NCBI GenBank assembly: GCA_030248215.1
Contig: JASANG010001400.1
Location: 62,001-126,000, forward strand
From: Enoplolaimus lenunculus
Taxonomy: Eukaryota; Nematoda; Enoplea; Enoplida; Thoracostomopsidae
Reading direction: 5' to 3'
DNA: 64,000 nt
In this document: piece by piece, positions 1 to 12,100 of the stretch
Position numbering within the stretch: the stretch's first letter is position 1
How the letters are laid out: each line of letters begins with the position of its first letter
Program-made: the position numbers and the translations under genes
Notes under the pieces: model-generated
Seen by the model: the letters and a program-made list of their open reading frames with translations, nothing else
Database searches by the model: none
What the model was told of the DNA's origin: nothing

Positions 1-1062
1 TCGTATCTCTATACATTTGGGAGAGGTGCCATATCCCCTCTATTATACTGATCTCCGGATCGGCAGTTAGAGAGGAGCACAGGAGGCTCAGCCCCCCCCC
101 CCCAGAAGAACTTTAGCCCCCGAAATGTTTCAACCACGATTGTAAGTCTTCTCAAACTCTTGTATGTCCGTTCTAATAATTTATTAATCCCAAGCCCGGT
201 TTGCAGGCTCGCTATGGGCCTAAACGTCGTGTTCGAAGATAGAAAAATCGTGCCACAGTGCTGCGTTCCAAAGCATAAAATTTCTGATGGAAAGTCGATC
301 CGTGTACGCTTCGGCTCATTTTTGTATTATTGGGTCAATTTCGGAAGTTCTAATTGCCTACGTTCGTCGCAAAACACGCCTAACCCAACTGTTTTAACAA
401 TACTTTGCAGATTAATTAGCAATTTCAACTACATTTTACTGCCTAATTTTGTTTCACCTCATGTTCTGGCTCCTGCAAAATTTATTGGCCTCCACCCTGT
501 TATTTTTCTCCGCATGTTTTTTAATTTTGGCTGCACACTGTAAAACCGCTGTAAAAATGATTTACCTGACCAAAGTAAGGGGGAAAAGAAACGATAGCCC
601 ACCGTACACCTACTTTAGTAAGCGACAGCCAGAGCCTAAAGAAAAAACCTGCAAGCTAACAAATTTGAAGAAAACCTACTTATAAATATTTCCAACAGAA
701 ACAGATAATTGGTCTACGTTGGTTTGCCATGGATAAAGTTCTGACGGCAGAAAGACGAAAGATACGCCTGCTGCACAATTGTAAACAAGTTTGTAGCTCG
801 TTCTTAATGAATGTATTGATTTCAAACAGCCGAAACGTTAAAAGTCCAATCATATCATTTAGTACAAAGCACTATGCAACGCGCAATACATTTATGGTCT
901 ATAAAAACTTGGGCGGATTTGATAAAAGCTTAAATTAGTGTACTGCAGTAGGCACAATCAAATAGCAGTAGGCTTATCACTATAAAACAGTAGAAAGCAA
1001 CATAATAATTTACTACATTTCATAGTACGTTATCGCAGTTGTTCAATTAAATGGGACGACAT
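1..1062. other. Non-coding stretch with a C homopolymer
   Basis: I see no supportable gene here. A run of about 14 C lies near 95-108, just after a GA-rich patch. Open frames in the interval are short, lack recognisable motifs and have no splice context. It is downstream of the ZMYND8-like gene's 3' end. Confidence 0.5.
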
Positions 1063-1854
1063 CAGCGTGCAACCGGAATTTCGGTTTAGGTAGCGAAATT
1101 CGGTATGTTTTCTATTCGGTTCCGGTAAAAATTATCATATTTTTTCACCGGAATTTTCCGGTATTTTCGGTATTGAAAATTTTTCTCGTACGAAAATGTA
1201 AGAAAAATTGACATTTTCCTAAAATTGTCTGAGCGCGTACTGTAGTGACCCGAATAAGAGGGGGGAGGCTGATATTTATTTGGCCTCTCCAGAGGGTACC
1301 CCCCTTTTATTTATTTTTAACCCACGCTTCGTCGCCCTTCGTTACTGATATATATCCGGTACTGCAATTATCCGATGAATCAAAAGTTTATTTTTCTTGT
1401 GTCAATAGCTTTGAGCGATAATACAAGGTTATACTTTTAGGAATGTACTTTCAAAACTTACGTGCGCTTTAAAGTTTCGAACTCAAATTATTTCGTCCTG
1501 GAACTATTTATGCGCTACAATTAGGGATAATTGACATTTATAGACTCTAATCACGGCTTAGGGACTCTATCCGCTTACGGACTCCTATTGATCCGGACTC
1601 AAAATGGGGACCCCCCTCTCTTATTCAGGTCAATACAGTATTGCCATCTGTGTCATGCTTCATAATTGATCATACGTTTCCAGCTTTACTGCATTTGTTT
1701 CAGGATTTTGGTATCCTAAATGCTGTGTTTACACAGTTAAACGCGATAAAATAGCGTTAAAGTGAATTTTTCGGTAACAAGAATTTTTTGTTTTCCGGTT
1801 CCGGTATTTTTTAACTTTTTGGTTCCGGTATTTTATAATTCCGGTTGCACCCTG
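1063..1854. mobile_element. Family A hAT-like MITE, copy A1, with nested family D element
   Basis: The ends read CAGCGTGCAACCGGAATT and, inverted, AATTCCGGTTGCACCCTG. The flanks carry an 8-bp duplication with one difference (GACGACAT at 1055-1062, GACGACAC at 1855-1862). Eight-base duplications and a CAGGG-type terminus are typical of the hAT superfamily. Subterminal CCGGAA/TTCCGG words repeat on both sides. There is no transposase frame, so the element is non-autonomous. A separate TA-flanked element (1240-1638) sits inside it. Confidence 0.85.
1240..1638. mobile_element. Family D Tc1/mariner-like MITE inserted in A1
   Basis: The ends CTGTAGTGACCCGAATAAGA and, on the other strand, CTGTATTGACCTGAATAAGA form inverted repeats of about 25 bp ending in a run of G. 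TA flanks both sides (1238-1239 and 1639-1640). The uninterrupted family A copy at 29767 shows the joined site, which confirms both the boundaries and a TA target duplication. The element is 399 bp and non-coding. A second, truncated copy in the opposite orientation starts at 58284. Confidence 0.85.
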
Positions 1855-4556
1855 GACGACACTAAAAGTAACATGGGTAAGATTTTGGATAAACGTCGGC
1901 ATATTATTTCAAACGGAACAATTGTATAATAGCAACAGTGAATATTTATAAATTTAGAACGAACGGTGTAGTGACCCCAATTGTTAAACATGTACATGCA
2001 TGGAAAAGCTTATAAACAAACTAGATAGACAATTACGCAGTGCACACTACAAAATCTGAACGAAACGCAAGAGCCGTTCGTCCTTTAGCTTCATGTTCTA
2101 AGAGTCTAGTAGCGATAATTTTTATCGGAGTGCAACTGGAGGTCTGCGTTCGTCAGAAAATCGACTCAGACTCCGGCAGAATTTTTCCAGAGGCTTCAGC
2201 AATTTCGGTAGTGATTTTTAGTTTTACAAAAATTGTGTTCGGTGCGTTTGGCTATATCTAAACTTCCGATTCAGTTAAAGAACAAATTGTCGGGATTTCT
2301 AAAAAAATAAACCTAAAGCCACACCGGAGGTGAAACATAATAGATAATAATCATGTTGTATTTGCAAATGTTATCGTTAATTTTCTAAGTGTTGCTAAGC
2401 ATTTGTTTTAAAGTTTTTAACAAATCTCGATGACTAAAGCTTCCAAAAATTGCCCAAAGTGACAAATACTCACTGAACGACAAAAGTTTTAGAAAAACAA
2501 CTAAGCCTTAGTTAAAGCACAATTGCGATTGTACATTGTTCAATACTCAGCTGCGAGTTTTTGATTTCCGGTCGCACCCCGACAAGGTGTATTATATATA
2601 AAGATACTACAACGCAGTGAAATTTACTAAATAAACTTTGCATAAAATAGTCCGATTGTGAACATTTCTACATATTGCAGCTTTATATATACTCCAGGCA
2701 ATTCCGCATTCTACAATTGTAATTTACGAAAAAATCGATTATTTCTTCAAAGTACCCGCTTGACACAAAAAAATTGCCCAAAAAGTCAAAAGTTTATTGT
2801 ATGCAAGACCGAGTCGAACGATGCTAGTTTTTGACTTTGAGATAACTACTTCACGATTTATCGGAAACACACAGCCATTTGTTCAATAAAGAATTGACCC
2901 ACATTCCGAAGTGCATGGTGCAAACAGCATTATTTTAGTTGCAGCTAAAATTAGCGGACCAGTTACAATGACATTCATAAACAACAGAAAATGTTCCAAA
3001 TATCTTCATACGTCCATCGGCAAAATATTTAAAACAATAGAAAATGCACAAAGTACATAAAACACCGCACGGTATTAATACGATGCCGAAAGGTAACGCG
3101 GAAAATTTCTTATAGGTACTAAAATAAATAATTAAGGTCCGTAACCAGCGCTACATGATAGGAAACTAACAACTTCAGAAGACCTAGAGGGATGCAGGAA
3201 TTTCGTATGAATTATAAATGAACATCGCAAATCACTTTTGCTTCAATGAAGGATTCAGAGCACAAAATTCGAACCTATCGATATAGAATTTTAATTTACG
3301 GCTTTTGCATTTTTGAGCACTCCACGCTAACTATTTTTGCAACAGTCGACAAAAACTTTACTTCGGCATTGCAAAAAATCACACATTAATATATAATCAG
3401 CATTTAAATTACGACTTGCGTACAAACTATTCTCTTATAGAGAAATTTTATCTTGAGAACAGGGGCGACGTACATAAGTGAAAGAATGGAAGAAAAATAT
3501 CCCTTCCGAACTTCTGAGAATACAACAATAAATGCTGTTTTACAGGCTTTCGCTTTATAGGATAACGAAACTACCTTAAATCCACAACAACACTTCCTCG
3601 AAATGAAATCAAATCGTGGCTACACCCCTGCTTTCAAAAACTATTTTCTAAAAACAGACGAGACAGAAACAGCATGCAGTTTGACAGCACTCTAGCTGTT
3701 TACTAGTGCGTATCATCGCTCAAAAAACGCTACACTGCTTTGCTTTGTGAATATTTAATGTTATACTGAATAGTACAGGACGCCGCGACGTTAAAATTTA
3801 GTTTAAGTCGTTTTAAAGACGGCTACAGTTGAAAATCAGCATTTACTTTCAATAGAAACTTACAAACATGTCAAAACATTTAAAGTAATTGGCTCTTGTA
3901 CACTTCCTTTCCGCCCAGGCATCGGCATCGACTCAGGACTAGGATTAGATTTCGGAAGTCTTGCCTAAGTCCAAAACAAACCTTTGCGTAAAAACCTGAA
4001 CTAAATATAGTGTAGTATAAGAGACGCAATTGTGGATCTGGTTGTGGCTGCAAATCCGGCATTTTAATTATGTGGTTCCGGTATTAAATCTGGTATTTTC
4101 ACCAAAATTTCCACTACTTCTGTGCTCATAATTGTATGTTTCAAAGGAATTCACATAATTTCTTAAATTTTTTAGTTTAGTGTATTGTTACAATCCGTAA
4201 CACATGAATGATTAATAAAATTTAGTACTAATGGCAAAAAGAGATCGTCTGGAAAATATCTAAGTTACGCACGAATAGGTCATATCGCACACTTGACGTA
4301 TCCTAGGAGTCTAGGAGAGTGTGTTCTTATCTCGGAAGAATGCAGAGCCGTGCTACAACTAATGTTTGTATTGAGCAACACTTATTGCCTTTATATACGT
4401 AACTGAGGTGTTTTAAATCTTGGCAACACACAACAATAATATTCAATAAAAACAACAAAATGCCAAAATGAACATGCAAGAGCACAGTTATATTATTCCA
4501 TCAAAACTAATATGGGAACGCAGGGTCTTGTATTGTATAGTAGTCCGTGTTTATGG
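1855..4556. other. Intergenic DNA downstream of the ZMYND8-like gene
   Basis: AT-rich sequence without a convincing gene. A short CCGGTCGCACCCC remnant near 2568-2581 resembles a worn family A terminus. A 60-codon minus-strand frame at 3880-4062 has no splice or family support. Confidence 0.5.
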
Positions 4557-4562
4557 TTTATT
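4557..4562 (-). promoter_or_regulatory. Candidate polyadenylation signal of the ZMYND8-like gene
   Basis: AATAAA on the minus strand, about 430 nt past the stop codon at 4992. It is a consensus hexamer at a plausible distance. In DNA this AT-rich, chance occurrences are common, so transcript evidence would be needed. Confidence 0.35.
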
Positions 4563-4991
4563 AAATACTTTATCCTCAAAACGGCTATAAATATAACGGA
4601 TCGCAGTGCGATTAATTAAAATCTAGGCCAACTATAACCAGGTTTAAAAGTTTTCACTTCGACACATTATCTTCGGTACTTAGTAACAAATATATAGAAA
4701 TGAACAAGTGTCAAATTAAGTTTAGGGATTATGCCTCTATTTCTGGATAAGCCTGAGATTAAGCACGTGGAAAAAGTGTAAAACAACCATAAACATTCAA
4801 TGCTGGTTTTCTCCATTATAGGTTACTACACCTAAAATACTTGCAGATTTTCAATCCTCAAGGCACTGTATGTTTAGCTTTTGGAACGAGAAATTTCTAA
4901 TTGACAAAATTTGCTGAGCCTACAGCTCCATGTTGCTAACAGTACACGTAATATAGCAATTTAAAAATACTCGTCCAGATATCACCAAACC

Positions 4992-6158
4992 TTATCGCTT
5001 TGTTGGAGAACCCATTCTCATCTGTTGTTGCTGCTGCAACATACTTTGTCGATACATCGCACTTCCAGGCAGGATCCCCGAATTTCTTGAGCCGCTAACA
5101 GTACCGGATACCGTATGCGCCCCGGCCATACGTTGCTGATGTTGCCTTTGTAGTTGATGTTGTTGAAAACCAAACGGGGACATTCCAGACGAGCTGCCTC
5201 TATTACGGTTACCACCAGCTGTAACGCTTAACGCTCTAGGCGGAACCCCAATTGGTCCAGCAATTGTGACGCCAATACTTACGCTTGAAGTACGACTTAT
5301 ATCATGAGGTCGTGCTCCGAGTCCGTGTTGCATTTGTTTTCGTTGTTGTACCGAGGCACTATTGATACTCATTTGGCCTGATGTACCGGTTGAAGCCTCA
5401 ATCGAATGACTACTAGGTCGAGAGTCAACAAAATTAGCCTGTTGCATTTGTAGCGACATCGAAGTATTAAAAGTGCGTGGAGCTCGCCGAACATATTGTT
5501 GTTGTTGTGGTTGTTGTTTTTGTTGCTGTTGATAATCACTGTCGCGATTTGATGAGCTTATCATGTGAGAATTTAGAGCTGCTGAGTTGACACTAGGAGT
5601 ATGGTTTAATTCTGCTTCTAAACGATTTGTACCAATTGTCTGATGAACTAAAGGTTTGCCGTTAATGCCATTATCACTTTTACCAACTGGAGCAAACGTG
5701 TCAACAGCAGATACGGTAACAATACTAGCTGCTGTTGGGCCAGAGTGGGTCGTACTGCTGTCAAAAACCCTTGATTCAACACTGGCAGGAACGCTTTCGT
5801 TAAGTGTTGCACCACCTGATTGAGATTTGAACAATACACGTTGAAATGATCCAGAATCAACGTCTCTTCCTATCTGCGAATGGTTTGTTCCAGCTAAGCT
5901 ACGCGAGCCGACTAAAGCACTGGAACAGCTAAGAACATCTGTTCTGTTACCAAATACTACAGGACCAGAACGTACGCTAGATGACGTATCAACAGGGTCT
6001 GATGCAGGAGTGAAGGCACATTTTTTCGCTACCAAACGGTTGTCTTCGACACTACTACTTGTGACGCAATTTGCCATCTGATTGAAAGCAGATGTCGGCG
6101 TACTGTCAGAACACGAACCCGAAGCACTTACACCGCTAGCACAAATTTGATGCAGTGC
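4992..6158 (-). CDS. ZMYND8: ZMYND8-like exon 22: Gln/Ser-rich C-terminal tail
   Basis: Residues 1587-1974, terminal exon ending SPTKR and TAA. It begins [14 protein letters not shown] after a TTCAG acceptor in phase 0. The tail is disordered, with several glutamine runs encoded by mixed CAA/CAG codons and many Ser-Arg pairs. No known domain. Confidence 0.9.
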   Translation of the reverse strand, partial: ALHQICASGVSASGSCSDSTPTSAFNQMANCVTSSSVEDNRLVAKKCAFTPASDPVDTSSSVRSGPVVFGNRTDVLSCSSALVGSRSLAGTNHSQIGRDVDSGSFQRVLFKSQSGGATLNESVPASVESRVFDSSTTHSGPTAASIVTVSAVDTFAPVGKSDNGINGKPLVHQTIGTNRLEAELNHTPSVNSAALNSHMISSSNRDSDYQQQQKQQPQQQQYVRRAPRTFNTSMSLQMQQANFVDSRPSSHSIEASTGTSGQMSINSASVQQRKQMQHGLGARPHDISRTSSVSIGVTIAGPIGVPPRALSVTAGGNRNRGSSSGMSPFGFQQHQLQRQHQQRMAGAHTVSGTVSGSRNSGILPGSAMYRQSMLQQQQQMRMGSPTKR

Positions 6159-9100
6159 CTGAAGAAACCAAAGATGTAATTCACAAGATGACGGGAGTTT
6201 AATTTTCCGCTTACAATAATTAGCAAAACTTTATAATCGGCAATCAAAACAAGTGCTCATACTTAGAAGGCAGTTTTTAAACTAGTACTTCATCAAGCAG
6301 GAAGCACCAGTAGGTATTCATATTTTCCTGGAATAGGAATACAATACCTAACAGAAGCTGCAAAGACATTTCGTCATCGCATTACTACTGCTAACTGAAC
6401 CGCCCGAGTTGTGTTCATTACGTTAGTTTTTTAACTTAACTTTTTAAGATATATATTAATTTTTATTCTAACTCGAGTGAATAACTTTTTATTTGCCACT
6501 AAACTAAAAGCAATCTAATTTTCACAAGAATTCTGTGATATTGTGACGTTACCTTATACGCAGCTAATAACCATAACATTGACGTAATAAATTAACGTCT
6601 CAGCGTCGTAGTGAAACTTTACAAAACCTCAATACTAAACACCAAAAACATCAGGAAACCAGCGAAAAAAGCATCGAATTTAGCCCCAGAATTGCATAGT
6701 GAAAATACTGGGAATATATTATTATTGCTTTAGCCTGATCAAAAAAAGCACATAAGCTAAGCTGTCACCAATTTTTTACATTAAATACACTATACAACGA
6801 GATACCGATTTTGAGCTACTTAAATTCTGCGTAGACATTTACCTGATTGCTTGATGATGCGGCACTAACCGTCGTGGTTGAAATGCCACCTCCGCGAATT
6901 TGCGCACACGTCTCCATATGTTTTGTCCAATGCGCCTGTTGACACGGGTAATCACAGTAACTAGTGTTCCAACAACAATAAAACACCGCTTCCTTACCAC
7001 AATGTGCGCACTGAAAATATGTCGCTATTTTTATTCATTTTAACCATTGCTACGGCCCGAACTGCTCGTCGTACCTTTTCTTTTAACTGAATTCTGCGTT
7101 ATATAAAATAGGATTTTCTACGCTGCAGAAGATAGTCACCCGTGTTGTGTTTTGTTGAGCAGTAAACCATAGTATGCATTACACTATCTGTTTTGAATTC
7201 AAAGTATTGATTTTGTTAGTAAGCGTTATGACGCCAATATTTCGCCCTCTTGAAAACCGACACCCAAAATTATAATGCGTTCTTGCTGCAAGCAGGGTGC
7301 CGACACCCAAAATTATAATGCGTTCTTGCTGCAAGCAGGGTGCAACTAGAATTCCGATTCGGATTAGAATCGATCGGAACCGGAATTTTGAAATGACAAC
7401 CTTAATCCTACTTATTGCGATACGTTGCGTAAAAATTCTGTATTAGTTATCTGTTAAATTGCTTTCGATGAATTAACTTATCAAAAACTGTTTGTAGTTT
7501 AGCTTTACAGAACCAAAAATCATCGACAATTTGTTCACGCGACGTTTTTGAAAATTGTTACAAGCCAACAGACACCCTAAATCAGTATTTGTCAAAACAA
7601 ATAATCCGTACAGTCACAAAATTTCTAGTTATGATTCCGATTACAATTCCAGTATAAATTTGCTGATCCGATTCCGGTATAATCCAGCTCCGCTTTGCAG
7701 CCTGGCCGCAAGAATATTTATCTCTTAAGATGGCGCTATATTATACACTTGTCGGCCGTCAACGCGTGGCATCGTACGCGAATTGCGTTACGGCATCGGG
7801 AGGCATAACTTTTTTGCATGCCTAAATTTCAAAATGACAAGTGGCAAATCCACTCACTTGACAGAACATTTAACGTATAGAGCGATAATATTAATATAAA
7901 TAACGTTGGCACATACCCACTGTTTTGTCTTAGTTTCTGCGATACATCTTCTCTTTTCGTCTTCAAACTTCTGGCGCATATCTTCAATGCATCGCACTTT
8001 ATCAGCTTCAAGAGCACTTTGCGTTTTTGCCAAAACAACTTCTACAACAAAATAAGGTGTTTTGAAAATATAAAGACATTAAAGCATAACGTAAGGTAAG
8101 GTAGAGTTTGTTCATCCACAACGTTAAATTAAACCTTAGATTCATGTTACAGTAAAAATCACAAAACCGTGCCTATAGATATGCACCAACAATTTTAAAC
8201 AGCTAACGTGGTCAGGTACACACTGTAAAAATTCCTCAACAATGTAAGTGTTTGATGCTTAACATTTCAACCAACGGAACTTCCAATAACATAAAATAAA
8301 TGAAAACCAGATAAAAATACAAAACGATATAAACAATTTAATATGCAGTCGCGGTATAATCAGCTATTTTATTTACTCGTTCTCTGTTGCATATCCTTAA
8401 CTGCTTGTTGGTGAATCCATCGTAAATGCTTTATTTCATTGCGCAATTCAGCAACTTCTGTCTGAAACAGATTATTCTTAATATTTCGTAAATCTGTATA
8501 TACTTTTGTCTTCAAAAATCTTTGCAAAATGTAAGCTTTGTTATCATAACGCATCATCCACAATATAGTAAATAATTAGATGTAAAGTAAAACGCAATTT
8601 TACATTCAATCCTACAATAGGCCTAAACAAAGAATACGAAATATCACTGTATTGCACTTTGCGGTAGCTGAAGTTGAAGATAATTATTACCAAAGAAATT
8701 ACATTCCGAAAAATACAGAACTGAAACTGATGCAATGGATTGAATTGAATGCGAAAGGGAAAATTGTTTACATGGAATTTGTGAAACTGACAATTGTAAT
8801 ATGGGTGACATCACGGCCTACGCAACTCTACATGGGCAAATTATTGATTTTAAATAAATATAAATTTTCAAACTGTTCAATTCAATAAAAGGGTCCTTTA
8901 ATTAAATTTGATTCCATGCCACCATATAAACTTATAACTTAATCATAAAACTAAAATTTATCGAAGAGTCGCATGTAGAAGAGAAATCCATTTTTTCCAC
9001 ATAGCGTAACAAATTATTGTGGATGATGCATAATTCACCTACGATACCACAAGGTGACGCATGGTTACCTACGGCGACGTACGTTGTCAGATGATGTCAG

Positions 9101-12100
9101 AATGATCAAAAAGCATGGTGCCACACTTAGGTTTTTCTATAGTATACACAAATAGTCTTCCTCAACAGCACTGGCTAGTGCTAAAATAATGTTTATCGTT
9201 GCGTTACTAAATCGTTGAGCTATTCTGAAACAGGATTAACACAATTATGCGAGTGCAACGGATGCTGAGCATAACGTATAAATGTGGGAAAAAGAATACT
9301 TCATTACATTATTTGCAGTAGAAATTCCTGAAGTAGTGTTGGTAACAGCAGCGGAAAGCACCGTCGGGAGCGTTTCATTCAACAAATCTTCGACACTTTT
9401 TCGAACCAATTCGGCAACCTGTAAATAAAAGTCACAATTAAACTCGAAAGAAACAGAATCGCAGCCTTTACTTCATTTCATAGATTTTCACAATAATTAA
9501 AAAAACTGCGCGCGTCTGCTGAAAAAATATTCCATATGAAACATTATTGAAAATGATAACGTTAGCGAAACAATATTTAGCAACTAAATAAAATCCATAA
9601 TCCGTATTGCAAACCTTCAAAGCACATTTTTCGGCAATGGCAGGCACAGTATTAGCGACTTGCTGATGCGGCAACTGATGCCGACCCAAAGCATTCGGAA
9701 ATAGTCCACCTTTCTTCGTGTTTACGACCGAATTTATCGACACAACACAGCTTGCTGCTGCACCGCCCACCGCTGCCGAAGCAGAATTGCGGCCAGCTAA
9801 CGTAAAACATGGTGCCACTTGCGTGAGGGAAGCTTGGTGGTCAGCACTATTGTTTGTAGTAGCGCGACCGTTATCGCCCAAATTGCTTGAAACGCGGTAT
9901 GTAGCTGATGGTACTACTGGAGACATGTCTTGTGTAGGCGGTTGCAAAAACGGTTTCTGATCTTTAGGTGGTGAATATACCATCGACGTAATCGGTGCCG
10001 CTGTTGATAAGCTAGCCGAACGATCATTTACAACTGGATTTGAAGCTAGCACCGAAGCGCAACTCGATTCTGTTGCTGTTGCCGCTATAGCAGCCGCGGC
10101 TGCAGCTGCGATTTGTTTAGTTCGTGGCGCAATCTTAGTAAATTGTTTTTGAAGAGCAGCGATGTTAATGTTTGCCGAGCAAACAGCATTGCCGCCTGAT
10201 GCAGTTTCGCCGCTGGCTGTTTTACAGATAGACGAACTACCTGCAACAGGCGAAGTAGATGACGCCAATGCAGTTTGCTGTTCAAACAGTTTGACCTCTG
10301 ACTTCTGTCCTAAAGCTTTTACCTCAATGTTACTAACACCTATGTCCGCTGGGTCACAGAGACTACCATCTAGCGAAAGCGGTGGCGATGGTAATCCTTC
10401 TGACGAAGTCATTTTAGAATCACAAGCACTATCTGACGTTGACTGCTTCAGTGGATCGACTAAAATGTTACATATTATAGTAAAGCCGGTCGGCAGAATC
10501 GAAATGTGTTAAGCACTGTTTTAAAAACTACAACGACAAAACTAAAATTGCATACAAAAATTTGTTGTTTAAAATCTGCTTTATTAAGTAAAGTTGCACG
10601 ACTCGGAACATTTCTGCACGTTGAACGTACATAAGATAGCACATTAAACATATAGATTCTATCTATTAAACAAAATGCAGTTCACTGTCAATACTAAAAA
10701 CAAAAGCTTTTGTAATCAAATTTCGATTGGTTTTGGCCCGAGAATAAGTTACCGCCAATTTTCAAAAAAAAATCTTTTTTAAGAAGAACACTTTTCAAAT
10801 TTAGTTGGTCATTAGGTTCTAAGGTTCTAGAGGTTTAAATTACGGACCAGCGGAAAACCGAGACCGACACAGCCTATTCAAGCCCTTAACATCCAAAACA
10901 TACTTTGTTGAGCTTTACGCAGCTTTAGAATACACGACGCCAGGGTTTTCTTGCGTCCATTTGAACAGGATGCTGCTGTCGAGTTATTCTATAAAATGAA
11001 AACTAAACTGACTGAAGAAGGAATCATGCATTTTGAGCAACTTTAATATGTTCATGATCAGCACGCATACAATAGCAAAGCTACAATGATTTGAAATCAA
11101 GTCGCGCAGAACACTCCTCGGTATAAAAATTAAACAATACTTCTCTGATCATTTACAAAGCGCATAACGGTCGTATTCGTTAATTAATATCAACAAAACA
11201 AAAATCATATCTAAGCAATGACACGTCAAACGCAACATTATTATTATTATTATTTATTATCATCATTATTATTATTATATCACAAAAAAGAATCTCAAGA
11301 ACGGCTGAACTGATTTTGAGTCAATTATCCTGGTATGTTAACCTCGCATTGGGGTTTTGAAATTTTAAGCTGTTTATTAGGTACGGCTAATTTGCATAAT
11401 TTAGTAAGCCTAAATTAGGATTTCTACATTAGTTTACTAATTATTACAGTTAGAAGCCATCTAATTTCAGTATTAAATGGTTTTTGGGTACGAGGGATCT
11501 GCAGACTGTGTACAATCCCCCAAAACCGATAATTGAATAGTTAGCTAATAGATAATTTGCATATTAGCATAGTTTATAAGCCTAAATTAGGACTTTTACA
11601 ATATTTCACTAATTATTCAGGTTAAAAGCAATATAATTCCAGCACTAAAGGGTTCAGGTGCGAGAAATTTGAATAAATTGTTTACAAACCTCCAATACCA
11701 ATAATTGAACAGTTAGCTAATAGCTAATTTGCATATTAGCTTCATTGACAAGACAAAATTAGGACTTTTTATTTCAATAGTTATTTGGGTTTACTGAAGG
11801 TTTTTGGCTGCGAGGAATCTGAGTAAATTGTTTACAAACGTCTAAAACCGATAATTGAGTAGTTAGCTAAGAGATAATTTGCGTATAAGCAATTTGCATA
11901 TAAGCATAATTGATAAGGCTAAATTAGGCGGTTTTGCAACATTTCACTAATTATTAGGGTTACAAGCAATTGAAATTCAGCAATAATGGGTTTTTGCGTG
12001 CGAGGAATCTGAATAAATCGTCTACAAACCTTCAAGACCGATTGAATAAATCGTCTACAAACCTTGAAGACCGATTATCGAATAGTTAGCTAATAGCTAA

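Noticed and set aside
95-108. C homopolymer as a functional signal
   Set aside because: A lone run of C without paired features is likely a slippage tract or a sequencing artefact.
160-938. Three plus-strand frames of 69-127 codons at the left edge
   Set aside because: No motif, no splice context, and composition like the surrounding intergenic DNA.
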